In this document: in pieces, positions 55,931 through 64,000 of the stretch | How the letters are laid out: each line of letters starts with the position of its first letter | Position numbering within the stretch: the first letter of the stretch is position 1 | NCBI RefSeq assembly: GCF_029023865.1 | Contig: NZ_CP118969.1 | Location: forward strand, 1,302,001 to 1,366,000 | Source: Lactococcus lactis | Lineage (GTDB): Bacteria > Bacillota > Bacilli > Lactobacillales > Streptococcaceae | Reading direction: 5' to 3' | Length of the DNA: 64,000 bases | Notes under the pieces: model-generated | Seen by the model: the letters and a program-made list of their open reading frames with translations, nothing else | What the model was told of the DNA's origin: nothing | Database searches by the model: none | Translations under genes and position numbers: made by a program

Positions 55931-56224
55931 CTAAAATAAGCAAGACTTTCCCCATTTTATCCTGCTTATATCAATGATTTTCTTTTATCAAACCTCCACG
56001 CCAACAAAAAAGCTACCATGAAGGCATAAAAAAACGGCGAGTGATCTTTACGACCACTAACCGCTTACTTGTAAATACCAAAAAAGACACCACTCGGATG
56101 CCTTTTTCTATGTTTTTTATTGGGCTGCTTCCCCTACTTGTCAAAGCAAGTACTGTATTGAGTTTTCTTAGGGGGACTAGTTGCCTTTATTTTATTAAAA
56201 CAGGTATTTCCTGCCTACAGAGCT
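55931..56224. other. Intergenic region between DarB-like and PBECR-like genes
   Basis: No credible gene. It holds a long-loop stem, CGAGTG/CACTCG, followed by TTTTTTT on the minus strand (about 56035-56095) and ATAAGCA/TGCTTAT (about 55937-55970). No promoter was recognised with confidence. Confidence 0.4.
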
Positions 56225-56788
56225 TTAATCTTCTCTTTGTTTCAGAATTGCTTTATTTCCTGTTTCTCGATTAATCGTATAAACTTCTAAAACAATTCTC
56301 CCCTTAGATAAATCATTCCGATAATTTTTCAAATTGATGGCAGTCCGCGGAAAATAAAATTGCCTACTTTCGTCTTTATCTAAACCTATCGCAAGCACCA
56401 TCTTTTTCGTTTTCAAGGCCTTATCTATCACAATATGACATAGTTCAAGCTTATCTGTTAACATTGCTTCTCCCTCAAATAAATCTTGAAAACCGTGCAT
56501 GGCTTGAAGTTTCTCAAAGGTGTAATCTTGAATTTCTACTGACCTCGGATTCAAACTATGAGTTTTAATATTTTGCCAAAATTGTTGCTGACTACCGACA
56601 TACTTAATGCCAAGCAAATGTGGCAAATTTCCCCGCTTAAAATTGAGCTGTAAGGTTTCATGCTCAGTGACGACAAAGATTTTCTTTCCGATAAAATGCT
56701 TGGCAACGTACTCCGCAATCTCGTAAATAAAACTCAGTTGTCGCTCAAAGGATCGCTCCTCTGTACGGTTCATTTTCCTAAAACTCAT
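56225..56788 (-). CDS. Possible PBECR-type nuclease-like protein
   Basis: A 187-residue protein. LQLNFKRGNLPHLLGIKYV and the C-terminal KNYRNDLSKGRIVLEVY are suggestive of the PBECR4 group of barnase/EndoU/ColE5/RelE-like domains found on phages and ICEs, but the match is from memory of the pattern only. The ATG at 56788 follows GAGGAG. It is preceded by a terminator and two 55-bp repeats in its leader, with a strong promoter about 210 bases upstream. Confidence 0.5.
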   Translation of the reverse strand: MSFRKMNRTEERSFERQLSFIYEIAEYVAKHFIGKKIFVVTEHETLQLNFKRGNLPHLLGIKYVGSQQQFWQNIKTHSLNPRSVEIQDYTFEKLQAMHGFQDLFEGEAMLTDKLELCHIVIDKALKTKKMVLAIGLDKDESRQFYFPRTAINLKNYRNDLSKGRIVLEVYTINRETGNKAILKQRED

Positions 56789-56801
56789 CAACTTTCTCCT
56801 C

Positions 56802-56834
56802 AAAAAAAGCCCTGCTCGATAAGGAGCAGAGCCC
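56802..56834 (-). terminator. Intrinsic terminator in the leader of the 187-residue protein gene
   Basis: On the minus strand GCTCTGCTC pairs with GAGCAGGGC (one G-U), followed by TTTTTTT, ending 14 bases before the ATG at 56788. It lies between the promoter at 57000-57028 and the gene. Confidence 0.82.
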
Positions 56835-56847
56835 AATGTTAGGTTTA

Positions 56848-56957
56848 GTTATCGTGCCTGCCACGTTGTTCCGTCTAAATACGGACAGTAATTTCGGGTT
56901 TCGTTATCGTGCCCGCCACGTTGTTCCGTCTAAATACGGACAGTAATTTCAGGTTAC
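56848..56957 (-). repeat. Two tandem 55-bp repeats in an untranslated leader
   Basis: Copies at 56848-56902 and 56903-56957 differ at a few bases. Each contains the hairpin TCCGT-CTAAAT-ACGGA and CGTG/CACG. They lie in the transcribed leader between the promoter and the terminator. Confidence 0.85.
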
Positions 56958-56999
56958 AGTGCCTAACCACTTCTGTAAGGTCTCCCTTACTTCTCTTAT

Positions 57000-57028
57000 A
57001 TTATATCAAATCACTTTCCATAAGTCAA
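57000..57028 (-). promoter_or_regulatory. Strong vegetative promoter
   Basis: On the minus strand TTGACT, a 17-base spacer and TATAAT. The transcript would run through the two repeats and the terminator into the gene starting at 56788. Confidence 0.78.
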
Positions 57029-57365
57029 TCGGATGATTTTTCCACTAACGAGTTCTAAACAGCTCTCTTTCTTTGACAAATTCAGCTTTTACGCCGAGTG
57101 ACAGGGGGACAAAATGGAGAACTTTTCCAAGCGTTTATATCAATCGTTGATTCTCCGTAAAAGTGTAAATAGTAAGGATTGATAAGATTTCCTAGAAAGG
57201 AATTATAGCTACTTTTCCTTTCTTGTCCTCCCCATTATACTGCTTCAGTCAATTTTCACGGTTGCAAACGTTGCTTCTCAAACATTGCTGTCATAGCAAC
57301 ATTTCTAGCCATTTTCAATTAACAAAATCCCCCCTTTATTGTTAATTATTCTCGGAAATGGATCA
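57029..57365. other. Intergenic region with inverted repeats
   Basis: No credible gene. A perfect 9-bp dyad AATTAACAA/TTGTTAATT (57317-57347) encloses a C/T-rich loop, and GTTGCT/AGCAAC (about 57262-57301) is a second. They follow the gene that ends at 57366 and may act as its terminator. Confidence 0.4.
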
Positions 57366-60107
57366 CTATAAATGGGGGGAGGACTGACTTTCTTTTTTGG
57401 CCACAGGGCGCTCTTCTTGAAGTTTACTTTTGAGGTTGATTCCCCCTTTGACTAAATAATCAGATAACAGCTCCTCAAAGTAGTGAGTTAAAGGTTCGCT
57501 CACTTCTGTCTCGTTGGCATCAAAAGCAGCAGCTCTTAGTGGGACATTCACCCCACGCACGTTCCATTCCTGAACTAATAAATCATAGCTCCCTTGCTCA
57601 TTCTCATAATCGTTCATATAATCCTGTCGTTCAGAATCATCGTTTTTCATTTCGTTAATATACTGAGTTGTTTTATAGATTTGATGAATGAGATTAAGCG
57701 ACAGAGCTACAGGCTCCTTTTCTGTCAGGGCTGACAGATTAAATTGACTGAAGACGTTCTCTTGCCAATAATCTAAATCATTGATGTTAACCCTCTCAAT
57801 GATTCCTATCGCATGAACTGTTGAATCAACAAGCTTTTGAACATAACTCAGCGTTTCATTTTCTTAGTTTCCTTTAAAAATCTCCTGTTGGAACATTGCC
57901 ATTTTCTTTTCTGTACTTATTTTTTGAACAACCTCATCAATGGTTAAACCAACGGCCTCCAGAATTTCTTGAATCCCTTCAAAGGTGAGCTGATGATCCT
58001 CTAAAGCCATGATTTCAAAGGCGTCATAAGCAATTTCTTTTTCCTTATTCTGATATTCTACCCAGTGATTCGTCGTTTCTTCAATCGGGGAGCGCAATGC
58101 TTCATCTTCTAATAGCCCTCTGCTTACGCCTCCCTCAAACTCAATCGGTACATCCACAGACTCCTCAAAGTGTTCCGTAAATTTAAGGTGATCCATCATC
58201 CAATCTTGCACTTGATTTAATTGTTCTTGATCAAAGTCAAAGATTTCATGAAGACGTTGCGACCATTCTTGTCTGATTTCAGGAATAACCCCAGGAATAT
58301 TTTTTTGAATAACATTAAGCAGCGCTTCAGAACTATCGCCTACATAGAGGACTGATTGAGGTCGGTTGAAATTAGAAAGAATAAAATCTGAACTTTGATG
58401 AGCATTGACTTTTGAAAAGCCTGATTTTGCAGTATCATCCTCAAGTTCCACGATTTCAGGATACTTTTTTTGATAGTCTCTCACAATCTGAAGCAACAAA
58501 TCTTTATCAAGCAGCCCACCACCAACTGATAACACTTCATTTTTTCCAGAAGCCAATGTTTTCAAATTTTTTATTTCTTTAATCATGCTAAGGTGGGTAA
58601 GCATTGTTTCTACTTGTTGTGCTTCTTGCTTTTCTTTTTGAGTCGTAAGCAAGATTTTCTGAAATTGGGGAATGTTTAATATCTCAAGTTTTTCTAATTC
58701 ATTCCTCAATTCGAGTTCATCAACCAATTTATCATAGATTATTTTTACTTTTACCTCATCGGTGTAAACCATATTCCCATTTACCGCACTATTATCTAGT
58801 GCAACAAAACTCATGTTTCCACCCTTTTGGGCTAATGAGTAAAGGGTAGGTAAATCTAAATGAAAAGGGTGCTCCGCTAAATAGTTTGAAATCTCATTTT
58901 CAATGTCCAGCTTAGTCAGTTCTGTATCATTTACAGTATTAAAATAACTCAATTCATCGTCAAAGACATCGTACAAGTCGTCAAACCAATCATTTTGTAA
59001 AATCAAATGAAGTTCTTGGTCCGTCCGTGGTGTAACGGGCGTCCCTAGACGTTCAGCTTCTTGACGTTCCTCGACAGACAACTCCCCGTTATGTCGTAAA
59101 TAATCTAAGGCGAGAACTAGAAATTCCCTCGCCAAGACAGACGAAGTGGAATCATACTGAGTGGAAACGGAGACAACTTTTTCCCCTGTTCTTAAATCAC
59201 GACCATAAATGTCGGGTCGATTGAGAGAAAAGATAGGGAATTTCTTATAAGTATCGCCTCGTCCAATATGGCTGTCGTGATAGTAGATAGAAGACTGGGT
59301 TTGACTGGCTTGATTGAGCCACGTTGCTTCTTTAGCACTGATTTCTACTGCTGTGAAACCAAGCAGCTCTCCATCTTCTTGGGGTGTGGAATGATGAAAG
59401 TGAGCTTCTCCTCCCATTTCCGTATAGTTTTCTGGGTCAAGCACATTCACAAAATAATCCGCCCCTGCCTCCATAGCTTTTTCAGGTGCTTCAAAAATGC
59501 CCAATGTCCTAAAATCATTGGATTGGATATCATATACGGCATAATATTTTTTATCCTCCTCCAAACTATTTTCTAATAACAATGCTTCTGCGGACGCAAC
59601 ATAATGATACGGTTCATGTCCCACTTCCCATTCATCTTCAATAAACGTTTGCGTTTCAGACAAGGCTTCTTTTACAATGGCTAAAAGTCCCTTTACCCGT
59701 TCTTGCGCAAATTCTGAGTCGGTCCTTTTTACTTCCTCTAAGAATTCGGGAGCCTCTACCAATTTCACCAATGAGTCTGACATTCTCACAACTTGGCGAT
59801 CAGAATTGACAAGAACATACGTGAAGTCGTTGTTCATTGACAAAATTTTGATTTGTTCGCTGTACACCTTATAGTCACTACTTAGACCTTGCGTAACCAT
59901 ATTTTCAGAAGCCCTTGTTAAAGCTATGTACACTTCTGGGTCCAAGTTTTCGTAGTTTTCATCCTCCAAAAGTTCCTCTACCGTAAGCCCTTCACTGATT
60001 GCCTCATCATAACCAAACGGGTCAAAAGCGCCCTCTATCAAGGCAATCACACTTTGATAGTGCTCATAATAGTTCCAAACTAATGTGTTTATTTGTTCAT
60101 TTTCCAT
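57366..60107 (-). pseudogene. Large acidic ICE protein split by an in-frame ochre codon
   Basis: The 747-residue first part (MENEQINTLVWNYYEHY onward) stops at TAA (57866-57864) after EIFKGN. The same frame stays open for another 165 codons, with no ATG, GTG or TTG plus ribosome site near its start, to a stop at 57366. One nonsense mutation in a 913-residue protein is the simplest reading. No catalytic motif is seen; it is strongly acidic. The tail, with YDLLVQEWNVRGVNVP, resembles the DarB-like tail YAQLCETWTARGIAFP, so the two proteins share a C-terminal module. An acidic ICE accessory role is all that can be said. Confidence 0.62.
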
Positions 60108-60130
60108 TCATTCCTCATTTCATTTTTGAG

Positions 60131-60167
60131 CAAAACAAAAGCACCTGATTTTTTTATCAGGTGCTTT
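60131..60167 (-). terminator. Terminator just upstream of the large acidic protein gene
   Basis: On the minus strand AAAGCACCTGAT, a 6-base loop, ATCAGGTGCTTT and then TGTTTT, about 25 bases before the ATG at 60107 and shortly after the zinc-ribbon gene stop. Confidence 0.82.
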
Positions 60168-60188
60168 CGCTGCTTTACTTCATCTTTA

Positions 60189-60413
60189 CTATTCTTGACC
60201 GAAAACCGTCAGCTTGCTTTGGCATTGAGTACAAATTCCCTCAATCATCAAGCCTTTTTCATTTAACTTTACATCACGGAAGTCCATATCCACATGCCCA
60301 TAGCACGATGGGCACCAAGCACTTGATAGGATTTTCTTCTGTTGCTCTAAAGGCAACTCATTCCACCACGTTCTTGCTTTTGCGCCCTTAACATTTTGTT
60401 CTTTTTCTAGCAC
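60189..60413 (-). CDS. Small zinc-ribbon protein
   Basis: A 74-residue protein with CPSC (about 34-37) and CTQC (about 61-64), a four-cysteine zinc ribbon, after a helical N-terminus (WWNELPLEQQKK). It starts with GTG at 60413 and the ribosome site is weak, so the start is uncertain. It lies between the iterons and the large acidic protein gene. The function is unknown; DNA or RNA binding is plausible. Confidence 0.65.
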   Translation of the reverse strand: MLEKEQNVKGAKARTWWNELPLEQQKKILSSAWCPSCYGHVDMDFRDVKLNEKGLMIEGICTQCQSKLTVFGQE

Positions 60414-60509
60414 GATTAATCCATTCTTTTTCAGGCATTTTCTTCATCTATTTTATCAGAAAGTCCAATTTTTTACAAAAAGATTTTTTAAAAGGGAACT
60501 TTCTTGCTT

Positions 60510-60626
60510 GTAAACCTCCAAAAACGTGAACTATTCGCAAAATAAACTTGAGAAAACGTGAAAAATCACTATTTATACACCTCGAAAACGTGATAAATGA
60601 GCCTAATTTACTCCTTAAAAACGTGA
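60510..60626. repeat. Four phased iterons, core AAAACGTGA
   Basis: The core occurs at 60521-60529, 60553-60561, 60585-60593 and 60618-60626, spacing 32, 32 and 33 bases, about three DNA helix turns. Bases upstream of each core are also related (TA-AC-CT pattern). It lies directly downstream of the primase-like gene. Confidence 0.8.
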
Positions 60627-60637
60627 TTTTTTCTTTT

Positions 60638-62815
60638 TTAGACTGAAATTCCTTTAGCGACGGGTAGATTTCCTTGAGCGGCAACGGCTTTTATTTTTTC
60701 TTGTTCCGCTTCTTTAGCCTGTTGGAGTCGCGTGTCAAAGTTCTTTTTAGATTTTGAGCGTTTTTTAGCCGTCTTTGGCTTTTCAGCTTCTGTCTGTTTT
60801 TGACCTTGCGTCGCCAGTTTGACTTTCAAGTCCTCAATCATTTTTGCTTTCTCTGACAGTTCCTCAGCCAATGCTTTTCTACTTTTGACTTTTTCAGGGG
60901 GCTTTGGCATCTCCTCCAATGCAAAACGCTGCGTTAAGTTTTGACTTATGGCTTGGAGTTCTTGACTCAATTTCAAAAAAGGTGATTTCAGGGTATTGGT
61001 CACAGAAATTCTTGTGGCTTGGAGCGCCGTTCCCATTTGATTTCTTTTATTGAGAATTGCAACTTTTACTTGATCCACAAGCTCCAATAAGTGCTCATGA
61101 ATCTGTGTTAAAAGCCCTTTGACTTCTGTTTGAGTTTCCTCGTTGGACATAGTCTTATTTTCCAAGACATCCTTTTTAAATTGATTGACCAGTCCCTCAA
61201 TTTTTGAAAAATGCGCCGAGAGTAGAGCTTCTAGCTCTTCTTTCGTAAGGGGACTTTTGACCTCGCTAGGAACCTCCTTAATCGTTTCTACCTTTTTTGG
61301 AGACTTCCTTGCTTCAACAGGTGAAGTGGTTTGTGATGGTTGCGGCTGCTCAACGACTGGATTTGTTGTCGCTTCATTTTGAGGTTGAGGGACGGGTGGG
61401 GTTTGTGTAAAGAGATTTGTCATTTCATCGTCAAATTGCTGGGTTTCTTTAAGGAGCGTTTGAACCACTTCGTCCTGCGTTTGCTCTAAAGCAAGCAGGT
61501 CGAGCGGAGAAAAGTCCTTATCAATTAACTGCTCATAAAGGCCATCTAAGCGAGCTTGATCCTCCTTTTTGAAATTCCATTGTAACTCACGGAGGTGCTG
61601 AGCAGCCGTCGTTTGATTCGGTGTCTTTTTCTCCTCGTCCACACGAGCTTTCTGCACGAGATAAGCTTGTGCCGCTTCGGGTAGCTTTAGAAAGCTCTCC
61701 CTTTTTTTTGACTTTTCACTGGATTCATTTTTCATCGTTATCCATCCTTTCTGTCTTTTAAGTTCATCATTCCAATCATTTTTTGCTTGTCCGTCATGAA
61801 GTGGCGGGAAATCTGTCCGTGCATATTTTGGAGCATTAGGGTACTGGTCATTAAACCGTTTCACAAAGGTTTTCCCCGCTTCATCATGGTCGTAGGCAAA
61901 GGTAATCAGCTGCTCAGGTAAACCCTCAATATTCCCCGCCAAGCGGTCAAAGGTCTCTAAAAACTTCTCCTTTTCATCAAGTGTCAGCTCCTCACGACCA
62001 TAAATCTCCGCAATATAATGGGAAATTACTTGGGGTTTATAACCGTCACTTGAAAGCAGTTTGACGTTTTTGAGTTCTGACTGATGAAGTTCATAATAAC
62101 TCATTAAGTCAATCGGGGCTTCAAAAACAATCAGTCGCTCAGACTGACCAATATCAAGCACCATGCCTCCATAAGATCCTGAATTTTTCAAGACCCGTTT
62201 CAAATGTCCACTAGCGTGATCCTTGTGTAATTCGGGATACGCCTGAATGCCTTGTACGCTGGCTCCTACCATGTGGTTGGGCTTATCAAAATGTTTAAAG
62301 ACCACAATCGGTTCATAAAAATGACGACCATCTTCTAAGGTATTACGCCACTGAGATTGAGCAATCAAGCCCTTTTCTTCAAAAAACTGAATCGTTGCTT
62401 GGGACAGTCCCCGTTCTTCACCGAGGTACTTCTCCGCAAGTTGATTTTTGGCTTGGTCTCTCAAGTAGTAATGAAAAGGTTGTGCTTTTGGAACTTTTTG
62501 AGCATCAAACGTTTGCCAGCCCGTCTGCGTCAGGTAAGCTACTGCTTCTTTGAAGTGCGCCCGACGCTCTTCAAAAGTTCGGGCATTAAAAAGAACCAAG
62601 CTGACTAAATCAATAGGTCCGCCCCACAAATTTTCTGCGAACCAATTAAAGCGATTCTTTCTGGGGTTGAGCCAGATACTTTGATGCCCCTCCCACTCAT
62701 ACATATTCGAACCAAGCGCTTTTAAGCCCAGTTGCTGGGCAACTTGAAAGATATTCGCCGATTGCGCTTGGTCTAAAAGTTGTTTCCGTTTTTCATGCGT
62801 TTGAATTTCAACCAT
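60638..62815 (-). CDS. Toprim primase-like protein (LtrC/TraC type)
   Basis: A 725-residue protein. The N-terminal region with NMYEWEGHQSIWLNPRKNRFNWF resembles a CHC2-less primase domain. The Toprim fold has LIVFEAPIDLMSYYEL (acidic Glu) and TFAYDHDEAGKTFVKRF (Asp-x-Asp), then KNDWNDELK. The C-terminal half is a long, lysine-rich helical tail. Such proteins are conserved on lactococcal and streptococcal conjugative elements and are thought to prime or accompany the transferred strand. The ATG at 62815 follows GGGGG. It overlaps the methyltransferase stop. Confidence 0.78.
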   Translation of the reverse strand: MVEIQTHEKRKQLLDQAQSANIFQVAQQLGLKALGSNMYEWEGHQSIWLNPRKNRFNWFAENLWGGPIDLVSLVLFNARTFEERRAHFKEAVAYLTQTGWQTFDAQKVPKAQPFHYYLRDQAKNQLAEKYLGEERGLSQATIQFFEEKGLIAQSQWRNTLEDGRHFYEPIVVFKHFDKPNHMVGASVQGIQAYPELHKDHASGHLKRVLKNSGSYGGMVLDIGQSERLIVFEAPIDLMSYYELHQSELKNVKLLSSDGYKPQVISHYIAEIYGREELTLDEKEKFLETFDRLAGNIEGLPEQLITFAYDHDEAGKTFVKRFNDQYPNAPKYARTDFPPLHDGQAKNDWNDELKRQKGWITMKNESSEKSKKRESFLKLPEAAQAYLVQKARVDEEKKTPNQTTAAQHLRELQWNFKKEDQARLDGLYEQLIDKDFSPLDLLALEQTQDEVVQTLLKETQQFDDEMTNLFTQTPPVPQPQNEATTNPVVEQPQPSQTTSPVEARKSPKKVETIKEVPSEVKSPLTKEELEALLSAHFSKIEGLVNQFKKDVLENKTMSNEETQTEVKGLLTQIHEHLLELVDQVKVAILNKRNQMGTALQATRISVTNTLKSPFLKLSQELQAISQNLTQRFALEEMPKPPEKVKSRKALAEELSEKAKMIEDLKVKLATQGQKQTEAEKPKTAKKRSKSKKNFDTRLQQAKEAEQEKIKAVAAQGNLPVAKGISV

Positions 62816-63778
62816 CTTTACCCCCTTTCTCGTTTTTCGCACTCTTTTTCTGCTCTAGCCAAGTATTTCTTTCCCAGAAAACACCTGCCGCATAACCTTG
62901 AATGGTAGAATCTCGCTCTGCCCGCTTCAACCTCACTTCGCCCCAAGCCGTATAACGCAAACTTTGTTCAATCCCGACGTAGCGTCGCCCTAACTTTTTG
63001 GCAACGACAAGGCTTGACCCTGACCCAGAGAATGGATCAAAGACAAGATCGCCCCGATTAGAACTAGCCAGAATTAACTTTGCCAGTAATTTTTCAGGCT
63101 TTTGGGTAGGGTGTGCCGTATTTTCTGGCATTGACCAATACGGGACTGAAATATCCGACCAAAAGTTAGAGGGCATGGTATCTCTGAATTTCCCCTCTAG
63201 GGTTTCTTGCCAATCTTTAGGCTGTCCGTTTTCCTTATAGGGAGCGAGCACCTTATGGCGCATTTTGACTTTGGCTAGATTAAAGGTATAGTCCTTGGTA
63301 TTGGTTAAAAACCAAACATCCTCCATGCCATTTTTCCAGTTAATTAAGCTTCCTCGTCCCTTCTCCCGTTGCCAAGTGATTCGGTTTTGAATCAAGAAAT
63401 ATTGGGCAAGGAGGGGTGCAATTTCTAAGCTTGTTTTCCAGTCCGCAAAAACATAGATCGTCGCATTTTCTTTGAGCAATGGTTTTAGCCGTTCAATCCA
63501 AGCCACTGTATAGGCTTGGTAATCAGCAGCGCTCATCTTCTTGAAAGGCTTGTCCTCATAAGTTTTATCCAAATTATAGGGCGGGTCCACAATGGCTAAA
63601 TCCACAAATTGCTTAGGAAGACGGTTCATTAGCTCAAACGACTCGCCACAAATGGAATGATTGACGATGGTTTCAAGTTCTTCTAAAGTATCGTCTTTTG
63701 ATAATATACTAGTTGTGCTTTAGGAATATCTTTAAGCCGCCAATCAAGCGTTTTGTTTTTAGGAGATTTTGGTTTCAT
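62808..63778 (-). pseudogene. DNA methyltransferase (DPPY class) with a frameshift near the N-terminus
   Basis: A beta-class amino-methyltransferase: AIVDPPYN (motif IV), WFLTNTKDYTFN, and FDPFSGSGSS with YVGIEQ (motif I). The 5' part starts at 63778 (MKPKSPKNKTLDW, after GGAGG) and runs to LVYYQK, then shifts frame at an A-run (63696-63699); adding one A joins it to DDTLEELETIVNHSICGESFELM and the rest. A restart at ATG 63629 would give 273 residues with the catalytic motifs but without CGESFELM. It is either an indel, a sequencing slip or a translational frameshift. Confidence 0.7.
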
Positions 63779-63779
63779 C

Positions 63780-64000
63780 TTAGGCGGCCTCCTCGTGGGT
63801 AATAACTCCATGGTCAATGATTTGTGTGGCCTGATCCAAAAATTCTTCCTCCTCGTCCATATAGCGTTTATAGTAATACCAATTTGGGTCTTGGGGATTT
63901 TGAGCCAACAATGCGGCATTCGGGTGGTCACCCACCGTGTATTTTTTGTCCTTAAAGACATACTGTCCTGAGATGAAAAGCAAAGCCGAATTGTTATTCA
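63780..64000 (-). CDS. Conserved ICE protein of unknown function (partial, 5' end outside)
   Basis: At least 73 residues, open at the window edge. It contains GQYVFKDKKYTVGDHPNAAL and an acidic MDEEEEFLDQATQIIDHG. No domain is recognised. The stop lies just before the methyltransferase start, so the two genes are in one operon. Confidence 0.6.
   Translation of the reverse strand, partial: NNNSALLFISGQYVFKDKKYTVGDHPNAALLAQNPQDPNWYYYKRYMDEEEEFLDQATQIIDHGVITHEEAA

Larger units (their letters stand above)
17803..64000. mobile_element. Integrative and conjugative element (left part; right end outside the window)
   Basis: The element starts between rbgA and the integrase. It carries a tyrosine integrase, excisionase, SOS-type regulation cassette, metabolite cluster, relaxase, MobC, candidate oriT, antirestriction proteins and a primase-like protein. 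Evidence for the left boundary is the abrupt change from housekeeping genes to mobility genes, the loss of the CTGACAG motif density, and direct repeats beside the integrase. The exact attL core cannot be fixed without the right end. No transfer channel (VirB4, VirD4) genes are in view; they are expected beyond 64 kb. Confidence 0.85.

Noticed and set aside
60510-60626. Possible small CRISPR array because of evenly spaced repeats
   Set aside because: The repeat core is only nine bases, there are four copies, the intervening bases are related to each other, and no cas genes are present; iterons fit better.

Overview
The window is low-GC Firmicute DNA and reads as Lactococcus lactis. The gadR-gadC-gadB locus, gltBD, lysA, a Maa-type acetyltransferase and the branched-chain aminotransferase all match lactococcal gene content. 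The calls come from recognising protein motifs and gene order; no database search was run.

Positions 1-17802 are ordinary chromosome: rdgB (partial), murI, a YneF-type membrane protein, lysA, gltD, gltB, an acetyltransferase, bcaT, an MscS channel, the glutamate-decarboxylase acid-resistance locus, rnhB and rbgA. gadC carries a one-base frameshift. This segment is strongly enriched in the heptamer CTGACAG/CTGTCAG, which becomes rare immediately after rbgA.

From about 17803 to the end lies one side of an integrative and conjugative element (ICE) inserted just upstream of rbgA. It begins with a tyrosine integrase and excisionase, then a tRNA-like element, an ImmA/IrrE-type metalloprotease, and an SOS-type cassette (HdiR/LexA-like repressor, Y-family polymerase, YolD-like protein, RecA paralogue). 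After the cargo (26-42.8 kb) come a relaxase, MobC, a repeat-rich candidate oriT, an ArdC-like protein, a 3168-residue DarB-like methylase-helicase, a Toprim primase-like protein next to four phased iterons, and a DNA methyltransferase. Several ICE genes are broken by in-frame stops or a frameshift. Three genes have an intrinsic terminator directly in front of their ribosome binding site, which suggests antitermination. The right end of the ICE and any type IV secretion genes lie beyond the window.

The cargo is the most interesting part: about 15 co-directional, tightly packed, very A+T-rich genes that look like an uncharacterised cytosine (peptidyl) nucleoside antibiotic cluster. Proposed flow: a CMP hydrolase-like protein (BlsM/MilB type) frees cytosine; UDP-glucose dehydrogenase supplies UDP-glucuronate; a BlsD/MilC-like glycosyltransferase makes cytosylglucuronate; a radical SAM enzyme (BlsE/MilG type) and two PLP aminotransferases remodel the sugar or side chain; a tRNA-independent class II aaRS-like ligase loads an amino acid onto a dedicated carrier protein activated by a cluster-encoded Sfp-type PPTase. 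An MFS exporter and an ABC-F ribosome-protection protein would give self-resistance. A divergent Rgg regulator and an overlooked 25-residue hydrophobic peptide gene at the head of the cluster suggest quorum-sensing control.
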